From: Acidimicrobiaceae bacterium
GTDB lineage: Bacteria > Actinomycetota > Acidimicrobiia > Acidimicrobiales > UBA8190
Direction of reading: 5' to 3'
NCBI GenBank assembly: GCA_003453695.1
Contig: DMNK01000043.1
Location: forward strand, 1-15,305
Length of the DNA stretch: 15,305 bases
Shown here piece after piece: positions 5,846 through 12,524 of this stretch (the first letter of the stretch is position 1; each line of letters starts with the position of its first letter). The notes under the pieces were generated by a model, which was not told the origin of the DNA, searched no databases, and saw nothing but the letters and a program-made list of their open reading frames with translations. Made by a program: the position numbers and the translations under genes.

Positions 5846-7285
5846 GTGGCCGGCGACGGTGCCGGCGGGCCCGGGCCACCCCGGGTCCGGTTCGCGCCAT
5901 CTCCCACGGGTTACTTCCACGTCGGCAGCGCCCGTACGGCGCTGTTCAACTGGCTCTTCGCCCGTCAGAGCGGAGGGACCTTCATCCTGCGCATCGAGGA
6001 CACCGACGTCGAGCGCAACCGCGAGGAATGGGTGGCCGGGATCGTCTCCGCCATGGACTGGCTGGCGCTCACCCCCGACGAAGGGCCCTTCCGGCAGTCG
6101 GCCCGGGCCGAGGACCACGCCAGGGCCGTGGACCGTCTGTGGGAGGCAGGCGCCCTGTACGCCTGTGACTGCACGCGCCAGGACATCGAGGCCCGGACCA
6201 AGGACAACGCCACGCCCGGCTACGACGGCTGGTGCCGGGCACGGGGGGTCGAGCGTCAAGGTCACGCCCTGCGCTTCAAGGTGCCCCACGAAGGCGAGAC
6301 CGTCGTGCACGACCTGGTGCGGGGGGACGTGCACTTCCCCCATTCCGCCATCGAGGACTTCGTCGTGGTCAAGTCGAACGGCCAGCCCCTGTTCGTGCTG
6401 GCCAACGTCGTCGACGACATCGACATGGCCGTCACCCATGTCATCAGGGGGGAGGACCTGCTTCCTTCGACCCCGAAGGCCCTGCTCATCTGGGGCGTGC
6501 TCCAGGGACCCGAGGCCACGATCCCGGCCTTCGCCCATCTGCCCATGTTGGTGAACGAGAAGCGCCAGAAGCTGTCCAAACGACGCGACCCCGTGGCCGT
6601 CGAGCTCTATCGCGACGCCGGCTACCTGCCCGACGCCATGCGCAACTATCTCGCCCTTCTGGGCTGGAGCCATCCCGAGGGCCGAGAGATCATCCCCGTC
6701 GCAGAGCTCATCGACCGGTTCCGGCTCGAGGACGTGAACCACTCCCCGGCGTTCTTCGACGTCACCAAGCTGCGTCATGTCAACGGCGAGTACGTGCGGG
6801 CCATGGCCGTGGACGACTTCGTCGAGGCAGCGGCGCCGTGGACGACGCCGCCCAGAGCGCCGTGGCCCGAGCAGAGCTTCGACCGCCTCGTCTTCGTCCG
6901 CATGGCCCCGCTCGTCCAGGAGCGGGTGGCGGTGCTGGGGGAGGTGCCGGGCATGGTCGACTTCCTCTTCCTGGACGAGCCCGTGATCGACGAGCGTTCC
7001 TGGGCCGAGGCCACGAGTGACACCGCCATGGCCGAGGCGGTCCTGGCCGGGGCCGTCGAGGTGTTCCGCACCACCGCCTTCGAGGCCGACGCGCTGCACG
7101 CCGCCATCTCGGCGGTGGCCGAGTCGGTGGGACGCAAGCTCGGTCGGGCGCAGGCTCCCATCCGGGTGGCGGTTACCGGTCGGAGCGTGGGGCCGCCGCT
7201 GTTCGAGTCCCTGGAGGTGCTGGGGCGCCCACGGGCCCTGGCCCGGGTGGAAGCCGCCCTGGGGCGCCTCCGGTCTGCGTCCTGA
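5846..7285 (+). CDS. gltX: glutamate--tRNA ligase
   Basis: The 479-residue class I aminoacyl-tRNA synthetase charges tRNA-Glu with glutamate. In bacteria lacking GlnRS it also charges tRNA-Gln, for conversion by GatCAB. RFAPSPTGYFHVGSARTALFNW (15-36) holds the HIGH-type motif as FHVG, and KLSKR (242-246) is the KMSKS motif. RGEDLLPSTP (201-210) lines the active site. A zinc-site-like set, C107-x-C109 with Y126 and C130, resembles that of zinc-binding GluRS. The C-terminal part (about 320-479) fits the helical anticodon-binding domain, ending in GRKLGRAQAPIRVAVTG and a conserved PLFESLEVLG block. GTG at 5846 is the only sensible start, since no ATG precedes the catalytic motif in frame; it lies 5 bp after the ferredoxin stop. 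A tRNA-Gln gene lies at 12287. Confidence 0.97.
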   Translation: MAGDGAGGPGPPRVRFAPSPTGYFHVGSARTALFNWLFARQSGGTFILRIEDTDVERNREEWVAGIVSAMDWLALTPDEGPFRQSARAEDHARAVDRLWEAGALYACDCTRQDIEARTKDNATPGYDGWCRARGVERQGHALRFKVPHEGETVVHDLVRGDVHFPHSAIEDFVVVKSNGQPLFVLANVVDDIDMAVTHVIRGEDLLPSTPKALLIWGVLQGPEATIPAFAHLPMLVNEKRQKLSKRRDPVAVELYRDAGYLPDAMRNYLALLGWSHPEGREIIPVAELIDRFRLEDVNHSPAFFDVTKLRHVNGEYVRAMAVDDFVEAAAPWTTPPRAPWPEQSFDRLVFVRMAPLVQERVAVLGEVPGMVDFLFLDEPVIDERSWAEATSDTAMAEAVLAGAVEVFRTTAFEADALHAAISAVAESVGRKLGRAQAPIRVAVTGRSVGPPLFESLEVLGRPRALARVEAALGRLRSAS

Positions 7286-7295
7286 TCGAGGACGC
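7277..7295. terminator. hairpin between convergent genes, possible bidirectional terminator
   Basis: GCGTCCT (7277-7283) and AGGACGC (7289-7295) form a perfect 7-bp stem with the 5-nt loop GATCG. It spans the gltX stop codon and sits in the 14-bp gap before the stop of the minus-strand operon. There is no T tract on either side, so termination is possible but unproven. Confidence 0.4.
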
Positions 7296-7299
7296 CGGG

Positions 7300-8226
7300 T
7301 CAGCCCGACACGTCCATCTCGTGCCACACCCCGCCGTTCAGGTCGATGTTGTCCCCGTTGGCCTGCCCGGGAGCCGAATCGCCGACGTAGCTGTAGAGGG
7401 GATGTCCGTCGTAGGCGGCCTGCAACTCGCCGCCTGACCGCTTCACCGTACTGAGCGTGCCGGTCACCCCCGGGCCTGCGACCGGCCGGCCGGTGACCGG
7501 TGGCCAATACAAGGCACAGGTGTCGTAACACGTCGATCTGGTGGGCGTGTCGGGGACGAACCAGTACAGCGTGAGGCCGCGGGCGTCGGTGACGACCGGG
7601 ACCCCTGTGATCGTCGCCGTCTTCAAGACGGCGTTCGCCGGCGTGGGCCCCGGAGACGCAGGCGCGTTGGCGACCAGCGACACGCCAAGAATTGCAGCCG
7701 AGACGGTGGCGAGTGCGGCCGCTGCCCAGGTCGCCGAGGCGCCATGCTCTTTCAGCCTGGCCGCCCACGTTGCGGCGGGAGCTGCGGGGCTGACGGGCGT
7801 GAGCTGTGCCAGTGACCCGAGGGCCACAGCCGCCAGGGCCGCCAACGCAGCGATCTCGACGATCCCGGCCACGATCCCCGCCGTGGTGCGAACCTCCCGG
7901 AAGCCGAATAGTCCGATCCACAGCGACAAGAGGTACCCTCCCAGCGTCGACAGGGCCAAGGCAGCGCCCGCCGCGGGAAGCAGGACGCGCCCGGGAACGA
8001 GGACGCCGGCGCCGAGGACGAAGGCGGCGACGACCTGGAGAAGGAACAACCAGCCGATCGTCGGGATGGTCCGGTACCCGGTCACATAGAGATCGAGATG
8101 TATGGCCCCCGTGGCCAGAAGGAGCCCCCCTCCGCTCAGTCTCAGCGCCACCCACGGCCACAGGGGCCCCAAGAGGCGCGCCGTCGGGGACCTTGGTTCC
8201 ACGTCGACTTCCGGTTGCGCCGTCAT
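7300..8226 (-). CDS. polytopic membrane protein with C-terminal PF03640 (Y-x4-D, COG4315) domain
   Basis: The protein has 308 residues. The N-terminal half holds about five hydrophobic helices (near 25-48, 57-77, 82-104, 116-138, 165-186), and a PF03640-type domain occupies about 198-305. That domain shows the family's two Y-x4-D motifs, YWFVPD (221-226) and YSYVGD (278-283). It also has the C-x3-C...WPP signature, C233-YDT-C237 ALYWPP. PF03640 is usually found in small secreted lipoproteins of unknown function; here it is carried on a membrane anchor and probably faces outward. ATG at 8226 is the first start after the upstream gene (41 bp gap), but no good Shine-Dalgarno sequence precedes it. 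It is the last gene of the minus-strand operon, and a second PF03640 protein is encoded at 11122. No function is known for the family. Confidence 0.82.
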   Translation of the reverse strand: MTAQPEVDVEPRSPTARLLGPLWPWVALRLSGGGLLLATGAIHLDLYVTGYRTIPTIGWLFLLQVVAAFVLGAGVLVPGRVLLPAAGAALALSTLGGYLLSLWIGLFGFREVRTTAGIVAGIVEIAALAALAAVALGSLAQLTPVSPAAPAATWAARLKEHGASATWAAAALATVSAAILGVSLVANAPASPGPTPANAVLKTATITGVPVVTDARGLTLYWFVPDTPTRSTCYDTCALYWPPVTGRPVAGPGVTGTLSTVKRSGGELQAAYDGHPLYSYVGDSAPGQANGDNIDLNGGVWHEMDVSG

Positions 8227-8267
8227 GGAAGCGTTACGGGTGGGAGGCGGCGCCGGATTGGGGGGGG

Positions 8268-8987
8268 TTACCAGATGCCGGGGACGAACCTCCAGCGAAC
8301 CCGAGATCGGTAGGCGGCGTGGCGTCCGTTCGTCGCCAACAGGCGGTCCTCGGCGTGGGCCCGACCAACATTGCACGCCGTCACGAGCAGCATCACCAAG
8401 GCATTTCGCACAGAAACGCTCTGCAAGAGGTACCCGGACTGGAGCAAGAGGTACGAGCCGTAGATGGGATGGCGGGTGATGGCGTACGGCCCGCGTGTCA
8501 CCAGCCCCCGATCGGCAGCGGCGAAACCGAAGGAGCGGCCGAGGGCCAAGAACGACACGACACAGATGGTGAGCCCGACCAATTGCAGACCGAGCCCGGC
8601 GTCCACTCCCCAGCGGAAGTGGGCGCCATCGGGCCGAAAGAGCACACCACCAAAGGTGCCGCCGAAGGCAAGGAGCCAGTCGTCCACCCTTCGTGTCGCC
8701 AGACGGGGAGGCCGCCGGATGAGGTAGGCGGCCACGACCCACATCTGCTCGGCGAAGAACGCCACGCCGATCAACCGGTGTGCGTGCAGGTAGGACCGTA
8801 ACGTGGCGTCTGCGAAATAGAACGCGCCGACAGCCCCGATGACGTTGGTCGAGATTCTGAGGGCCGGCATCCGGCCCGGCGACAGTCGGTCTGTGGCGAG
8901 CCAGCGCCCCACTCTGGAGGTTCCCGGGGTCGGGTTGGCTTCGACGCTGCGACGCAACTCACCGGCTCCTCGGACGAGCGTGGTCAC
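8268..8987 (-). CDS. ICMT/PEMT-like membrane methyltransferase
   Basis: The 239-residue membrane protein has the C-terminal signature of isoprenylcysteine carboxyl methyltransferase and phospholipid N-methyltransferase families: RGPYAITRHPIYGSYLL (165-181), which carries the SAM-binding Arg-His-Pro element. EDRLL follows at about 213-217, where the conserved acidic residue sits. Hydrophobic stretches lie near 48-62, 72-90, 105-117, 131-150, 176-190 and 193-206. The start is GTG at 8987 in a 4-bp GTGA overlap with the DoxX gene stop, so the two are coupled. Bacterial members methylate diverse lipophilic acceptors (phospholipids, isoprenoids, quinones and others), so the substrate stays open. 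The neighbouring hydroxylase-like gene suggests a shared lipid substrate; this is inference. Confidence 0.83.
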   Translation of the reverse strand: MTTLVRGAGELRRSVEANPTPGTSRVGRWLATDRLSPGRMPALRISTNVIGAVGAFYFADATLRSYLHAHRLIGVAFFAEQMWVVAAYLIRRPPRLATRRVDDWLLAFGGTFGGVLFRPDGAHFRWGVDAGLGLQLVGLTICVVSFLALGRSFGFAAADRGLVTRGPYAITRHPIYGSYLLLQSGYLLQSVSVRNALVMLLVTACNVGRAHAEDRLLATNGRHAAYRSRVRWRFVPGIW

Positions 8988-9595
8988 CGCCGATCGGACA
9001 GGGCGCCGATCCCGGGCGGAGGCGAGGCGCTGGCACCCGCCACCCCGTGGTCACCGCCGGCTCCTGCCCTGCCGCTGAGCGGACCTGGCTGTATGGCGGC
9101 GAGACGCCGCTGGAGGAGGGCGTCGACACTGAATCGTCCCGCTCCGAATACCACCACCACCAGGGTGAGTACGGCGATCGCCAAGTTCAGCTGATAACCG
9201 GGAGGCGCCGTCGTCGACGCGATCCCGGTCGACCAGGTGATGGTGATCATCGCCATGACCATGTCGCCGAACAGCGCCAGCCCGACCAGCCGTGAGGCGA
9301 ATCCGAGAGCGAGCGCGATGGCGCCGCCGAATTCGAGCACCCCCCCGAGCACGGCAAAGAAGCCGCCCGGGTGGAGGTGGGCGACGTTCGACATGTACAG
9401 CGACGTCCCGTGAATCCCCATGCCGTGGAAGGCTCCGAACAGCTTTCCCGCCCCGTAGTAGGTGAAGATCCACACCAGGGCGGTGCGCACCGCGACAAGG
9501 ACGGCGTCCGTTGGCAACGGGGCGGGGCGGACGGTCAACAGTGCGGCCAAGAGCGCACGAGGGTGAAAACGCGTCTGCATGGGCCTGCTGGCCAT
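8984..9595 (-). CDS. DoxX family membrane protein
   Basis: The 203-residue protein has four hydrophobic helices (about 31-50, 76-98, 101-122, 136-152). The DoxX lead, RTALVWIFTYYGAGKLFGAF (37-56), is followed by GGFFAVLGGVLEFGGAIALALG (77-98) and DMVMAMITI (111-119). The C-terminal 45 residues are a Gly/Ala/Pro-rich, apparently disordered tail that is longer than usual. The start at 9595 is preferred because its ATG shares the A of the upstream TAA stop (TAATG); an alternative ATG lies 5 codons in, at 9580. DoxX members act in thiosulfate:quinone oxidoreductase or in oxidative-stress membrane complexes (for example with SodA and SseA in Mycobacterium), but most are uncharacterised. Here it sits between a diiron hydroxylase-like and a methyltransferase gene. 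Confidence 0.87.
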   Translation of the reverse strand: MASRPMQTRFHPRALLAALLTVRPAPLPTDAVLVAVRTALVWIFTYYGAGKLFGAFHGMGIHGTSLYMSNVAHLHPGGFFAVLGGVLEFGGAIALALGFASRLVGLALFGDMVMAMITITWSTGIASTTAPPGYQLNLAIAVLTLVVVVFGAGRFSVDALLQRRLAAIQPGPLSGRAGAGGDHGVAGASASPPPGIGALSDRR

Positions 9596-10731
9596 TATGC
9601 CACTGCGCTGTCTTGTGGGAGTCGACGGGCGTGATCCTCCGGTCGCCTGCCGTCGTGGAGCGGCGAGGCGTCTGTTGCCACCGGTCGGCGCGTCACGTCC
9701 CGCACGGACAACGGTTTGGCGAGGTCGTCCATGGGGCGGAACGGCCCCACCAGTTGAGCGAAGAAGACGGCGAGATGACGCGGAGTGCTTCCCGCCTGTT
9801 CCACGGCGAGCGGGCGCCCCGGCAGGCCCGTGTCGGTCCGTATGGTCTCCGCGGTGGGGAACACCGCCCGGCGAGCGAGCTGATCCCAGATCGTGAGCAC
9901 GAATCCGAGATTGACGTCTTGGGGACCGTCCAACTTGTGATGAATCCGGTGGAAGTTCGGACTGACGAAGATCCGTTCCAGAGGGCCGAAGCCAAGGTTC
10001 GTATTGGAATGGGCGAAGGCGACGGTGGCTCCGTAGACGACCAGGAGCATGGTCGGCAACGCACCGTTGGCAAGGAGCACGATGCCGGGGACAAGCGCGA
10101 TGAGGTAGGAGACATGAATGAGGGGGTGCGTCCGGAAGACCGTCAACACGTTCATGTCCTCTTGGGAATGGTGCAGCTCGTGGAATCGCCAGAGCATCCG
10201 TACCCGGTGGTTCCCGAGGTGCGCCAGCCAATTCATGCCGTCCATGGCGACGAAGATCAGGGAGATCGCCACCCAACGAGGCACCGTCCCGAACCTCGGC
10301 AGGACGATCCAAGGGATGGCCTTGCGGGCGAGATGGGAGAAGGAGAGGGCCATGGCTGCCACGAGGGGCGCGACCAAGGATGCATTCAGCACGGTGTAGA
10401 GGAGATCGTGACGATGGCCCCGGGCGACGATCGGTCGCCGCTGCGCCGGGCGCAACCGCTCCACGACCAAGAACACCCCGAGAACCGCCAGGGTTGCAGG
10501 CCCGATCAGCACGACGCGGAGGTTCCTCAACGCCCCGCCGAAGCTTGCTCCACCCCAGCCATCGGACACGCCCATGGCGACCAGGACGGCGGCCACCGCG
10601 GCGATCGAGCACGCGGGAAGATAGACCCGAGACGCCAGTCGGGGCTGTGACCCCTTCGTGGCGAGGTGGCCGATGCTGTCCTCCGGTAGCGGAGAAGGCA
10701 GGGGGCTCAGCTCGACGGTCTCAGTTGACAT
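9595..10731 (-). CDS. sterol desaturase / fatty acid hydroxylase superfamily protein
   Basis: The 378-residue integral membrane protein has the eight-His diiron signature of the superfamily. H171-x3-H175 lies in LAHLGNHR, H184-x2-H187-H188 in WRFHELHHSQ, and H261-x2-H264-H265 in NFHRIHH. Additional His residues H202 and H241 lie between them. Membrane stretches are near 36-54, 72-92, 112-130, 152-170 and 205-240. Members use O2 and electrons to hydroxylate or desaturate lipids (sterols, fatty acids, carotenoids, ether lipids); the substrate here is unknown. The last 90 residues after the third His box are long and charged. The ATG at 10731 has GAGAGG about 5 bp upstream. It is the first gene of the four-gene minus operon, with a candidate promoter at 10751-10779. 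Confidence 0.9.
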   Translation of the reverse strand: MSTETVELSPLPSPLPEDSIGHLATKGSQPRLASRVYLPACSIAAVAAVLVAMGVSDGWGGASFGGALRNLRVVLIGPATLAVLGVFLVVERLRPAQRRPIVARGHRHDLLYTVLNASLVAPLVAAMALSFSHLARKAIPWIVLPRFGTVPRWVAISLIFVAMDGMNWLAHLGNHRVRMLWRFHELHHSQEDMNVLTVFRTHPLIHVSYLIALVPGIVLLANGALPTMLLVVYGATVAFAHSNTNLGFGPLERIFVSPNFHRIHHKLDGPQDVNLGFVLTIWDQLARRAVFPTAETIRTDTGLPGRPLAVEQAGSTPRHLAVFFAQLVGPFRPMDDLAKPLSVRDVTRRPVATDASPLHDGRRPEDHARRLPQDSAVA

Positions 10732-11121
10732 GAAGGCCTCTCAGGACGGAATTCTAAGCCTCGTGACCCGACCTGTCCCCGCGGCGATCGGAACCAAGCG
10801 GCTGCTCGGACTACGGACCAGGCGGGAGTCGAGATTGCTCTGGCGTCGGTGTTGGCCGGGCCCGTCTTGGGCTGAAGTTGTCAGCCGCCCGGTGATGCCG
10901 ACCTGGCTCGGCCGGCAGCCGTCGCCACCTACTCGGCCCTCGTCCCGGCCGTCGGGCTCTTCATCGACTGTCCGCAGGGGGAAAGGGAAGCCCCACGCCG
11001 GCGCAATCTCTCCACCTATTGCCTCCGTAGGTTGTCGGTGTAGCGGCACACACTCCGAGGGGAGACAGCAGCCATGGGGCAGGAGGCAGGCGTGATGCGC
11101 CAGGCGGAAGGGGAGCACGAG
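10732..11121. other. divergent intergenic region, about 390 bp
   Basis: This region separates the minus operon from the plus-strand lipoprotein genes and should hold both promoters. On the minus side there is a good candidate (separate entry). On the plus side I see only a weak pair, TTGCCT (11019-11024) with 16 bp to TAGCGG (11041-11046). An alternative upstream start for the lipoprotein exists at 11074, preceded by GAGGGGAG. Open frames crossing the region translate to Arg/Ser/Pro-rich shadow sequence. I recognise no gene or RNA here. Confidence 0.5.
10751..10779 (-). promoter_or_regulatory. candidate promoter of the minus-strand operon
   Basis: Read on the minus strand, GGGACA (10779-10774) stands 17 bp upstream of TAGAAT (10756-10751). 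The -35 matches 4 of 6 consensus bases and the -10 fits TAnnnT. The -10 ends 19 bp before the ATG at 10731, leaving room for a short leader with GAGAGG. Confidence 0.45.
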
Positions 11122-11796
11122 ATGCAGCGCCGCACGCCAGCTCACGGTGTTCCTCTTGGACTCATCCCAGCAGCCGTCTTGGCGGCGGTCGGGCTCGCAG
11201 CATGTAGTTCCGCCAGCCCGCAGAGTGCTTCGGCGAACGGTCCGACGGTGTCGACTGAAGCGACGGCTGCGTTCGGGAACATCCTCGAGAGCGGCGGCAA
11301 GGCGCTCTACGTGTTGCAGCCGAGCAACTCCCCCTGTGACTCTGCCTGTACGAACATCTGGCCCCCGCTCGTGCTGCAGAGTGGGGAGACCAATGCGAGA
11401 GCGGGGAGCGGCGTCGATGCGTCGAAGCTCGGCACCGTGTCTCGAGGCAGCGGGGACCGCCAAGTCACCTACGCCGGACAAGAGCTCTTCTTCTTCTCTG
11501 AAGATGCGGCCGGGCAGGTGAAGGGAAACATCACTGACACGTGGGGTAAATGGTCGGTCGTGATGGTCGCAAGTCCCGCAGCCAACGCCAACACCGGGGC
11601 GACGACGACTCCGAGCACGGCGCCCCCCGCCGCGAAGGCGCCCGCCGCGCCGGCAACCACCGCACCGTCTGCTCCGGCGACGACCGCACCGTCTGCTCCG
11701 GCGACGACCGCACCGTCTGCTCCGGCGACGACCGCACCACCTCCGCCGACCACGACGACGACGACAATGGGGGGAGGCGGGGGTGTGGGATTTTGA
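11122..11796 (+). CDS. secreted PF03640 (COG4315) lipoprotein with repeat-rich, Gly-Phe-ended tail
   Basis: The 224-residue protein has a lipoprotein signal peptide (MQRRTPAHG then a hydrophobic core, lipobox GLAAC, lipidated C28). Next comes one PF03640-type domain (about 50-150) and a long Ala/Pro/Thr tail. The domain keeps the C-x3-C...WPP signature (C72-DSA-C76 TNIWPP). Its Y-x4-D motifs are weak: YVLQPS (63-68) and FFFSED (123-128). The tail holds TAPSAPAT repeats, a Thr run and a final MGGGGGVGF. ATG 11122 is preferred because GGAAGGGGAG lies 6 bp upstream and it gives a normal signal peptide. ATG 11074, in frame and also with a ribosome site, would add 16 residues. It should sit outside the membrane. 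The function of the family is unknown. Confidence 0.86.
   Translation: MQRRTPAHGVPLGLIPAAVLAAVGLAACSSASPQSASANGPTVSTEATAAFGNILESGGKALYVLQPSNSPCDSACTNIWPPLVLQSGETNARAGSGVDASKLGTVSRGSGDRQVTYAGQELFFFSEDAAGQVKGNITDTWGKWSVVMVASPAANANTGATTTPSTAPPAAKAPAAPATTAPSAPATTAPSAPATTAPSAPATTAPPPPTTTTTTMGGGGGVGF
11659..11730 (+). repeat. three perfect 24-bp tandem repeats inside the lipoprotein tail
   Basis: The unit ACCGCACCGTCTGCTCCGGC+GACG (24 bp) occurs at 11659-11682, 11683-11706 and 11707-11730, flanked by partial copies. Each encodes TAPSAPAT. The copies are identical at DNA level, including third positions, so the expansion is recent, and copy number may vary between strains. Confidence 0.93.
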
Positions 11797-11817
11797 GAGA
11801 GCAGTCACGGGTATCAT

Positions 11818-11856
11818 CTCGGCCTTATGACCGAGTCAGCCCATTGTCGCTGGGCT
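11818..11856 (+). terminator. two small hairpins after the PF03640 lipoprotein gene
   Basis: CTCGG (11818-11822) pairs with CCGAG (11831-11835), and AGCCC (11838-11842) pairs with GGGCT (11852-11856). Both are short stems without a T tract, in the 137-bp gap before the small lipoprotein gene. They could be a weak terminator or processing site that sets different levels for the two genes. Confidence 0.25.
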
Positions 11857-11933
11857 CAGTTGCGAGACCGCAATCCTTGACGCCGCGCAGATCGTATCTC
11901 CCGGAAGCGTCTATTGAGGTGAGGAAGCCCGAC

Positions 11934-12161
11934 ATGAACCGAGACGAACTGATTCATCCCAAGGTCATTCGGAAGATCGCGCCGGTTGCCATGGTGGCGA
12001 TTCTCGGGTTGGCCGGGGCTGCGTGCAGCTCTGGCGGCGGTACATCGAACAGCGGCGGTGGTTCCAACGGCGGACAGAACACGCCCAGTACAGCGGGGAA
12101 CACGGGTTCCACCCCGAGCACGCCCAACACGAGTGGTGGGAGTGGGGGCGCCGGGTTCTGA
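11934..12161 (+). CDS. small Gly/Ser/Asn/Thr-rich lipoprotein (75 residues)
   Basis: The N-terminus, MNRDELIHPKVIRKIAPVAM, leads into a hydrophobic core and the signal-peptide end GLAGAACSS, with C31 the likely lipidated residue (the -3 position is Gly, which is atypical). The mature part is only about 45 residues of Gly, Ser, Asn, Thr and Pro, and ends SGGSGGAGF. There is no globular domain. GAGGTGAGGA, about 9 bp upstream of the ATG, is a strong ribosome site, which argues that the gene is real despite its low complexity. It follows the PF03640 lipoprotein gene by 137 bp and shares the unusual Gly-rich, Gly-Phe C-terminus with it. I do not recognise a family. Confidence 0.75.
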   Translation: MNRDELIHPKVIRKIAPVAMVAILGLAGAACSSGGGTSNSGGGSNGGQNTPSTAGNTGSTPSTPNTSGGSGGAGF

Positions 12162-12174
12162 ACACGAGGGCGAT

Positions 12175-12197
12175 GGCGATGCGCGAGCGCAGTCGCC
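12175..12197 (+). terminator. strong GC hairpin after the small lipoprotein gene
   Basis: GGCGATGCG (12175-12183) and CGCA-TCGCC (12188-12197, one bulged G at 12192) form a 9-bp stem around the loop CGAG, 13 bp after the stop codon. No T tract follows, which is common for terminators in high-GC actinobacteria. Confidence 0.5.
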
Positions 12198-12267
12198 CAA
12201 GCGGGTTGAACGGTGCTCGTTCTTCACGGCTCAGCTGCCCGGGCTCCGAGGTGGGTCACGCGTGGGC

Positions 12268-12273
12268 TAATCT
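12268..12273 (+). promoter_or_regulatory. candidate -10 box of the tRNA-Gln gene
   Basis: TAATCT lies 13 bp before the first base of the tRNA, at the right distance for a stable-RNA promoter with a short leader. No clear -35 box is visible at 16-18 bp spacing. Confidence 0.4.
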
Positions 12274-12286
12274 CGGCCCCACCCGT

Positions 12287-12358
12287 TCGGGGGTGGTGTA
12301 ATCGGCAACACGACAGGTTCTGGCCCTGTTATTGGGGGTTCGAGTCCTCCCCCCCGAG
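12287..12358 (+). tRNA. tRNA-Gln (anticodon CUG)
   Basis: A complete cloverleaf can be drawn. The acceptor stem is TCGGGGG (12287-12293) with CCCCCGA (12351-12357), and the D stem is GTG (12296-12298) with CAC (12309-12311). The anticodon stem is ACAGG (12313-12317) with CCTGT (12325-12329), around the loop TTCTGGC, giving anticodon CTG at 12320-12322. The T arm has stem GGGGG/CCTCC (one G-T pair) with loop TTCGAGT. G12358 is the discriminator, and CCA is not encoded. It reads CAG codons. If this organism lacks GlnRS, as most actinobacteria do, the tRNA is first charged with Glu by an enzyme like the gltX product at 5846 and then amidated. Confidence 0.96.
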
Positions 12359-12384
12359 CTGAGATCCGAAGAGCCGCTGATCGT

Positions 12385-12396
12385 CCGTTCGAACGG
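12385..12396. promoter_or_regulatory. perfect 12-bp palindrome upstream of the P450 gene
   Basis: CCGTTCGAACGG is perfectly self-complementary. It lies 27 bp after the tRNA and about 140 bp before the P450 start. It could be an operator for a dimeric repressor or part of a hairpin ending the tRNA transcript (AGCCG at 12372-12376 and CGGCT at 12394-12398 can also pair). It does not match the 14435-14454 palindrome. Confidence 0.3.
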
Positions 12397-12468
12397 CTTA
12401 GCATGTCGTGTCACAGGATCGGATGGCGCTGACGAACCAGCCGTTCAGCTGACCTTTCCGGCGGTGCC

Positions 12469-12498
12469 TTGACCCAAAACTGACGGTGGTGTCATGCT
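12469..12498 (+). promoter_or_regulatory. weak candidate promoter of the P450 gene
   Basis: TTGACC (12469-12474) stands 18 bp before CATGCT (12493-12498). The -10 is poor. If it is used, transcription would begin near 12505, which would favour the GTG start at 12525 over the one at 12486. Confidence 0.25.
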
Positions 12499-12524
12499 CG
12501 CTCGACGACCCGCGGAGCGCGCCT

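Noticed and set aside
5837..8161. Very long open frame on the minus strand (774 codons) opposite gltX
   Set aside because: It is antisense to a clear gltX gene. Its Arg/Gly/His-rich translation has no family motif and arises from high-GC codon bias.
8227..8742. Upstream extension of the minus-strand PF03640 membrane protein to 480 residues
   Set aside because: The added sequence lies inside the methyltransferase gene in another frame and looks like shadow translation. The ATG at 8226 begins the plausible protein.
10658..11095. Plus-strand open frame of 145 codons in the divergent gap
   Set aside because: It starts inside the hydroxylase gene on the other strand, has no ribosome site and shows no recognisable protein features.
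11659..11730. CRISPR-like array
   Set aside because: The repeats are contiguous without spacers and encode an in-frame protein repeat.
7286..12358. Genomic island integrated at tRNA-Gln
   Set aside because: The accessory block ends near a tRNA, but I found no second copy of the tRNA 3' end at the other boundary and no integrase in the window.
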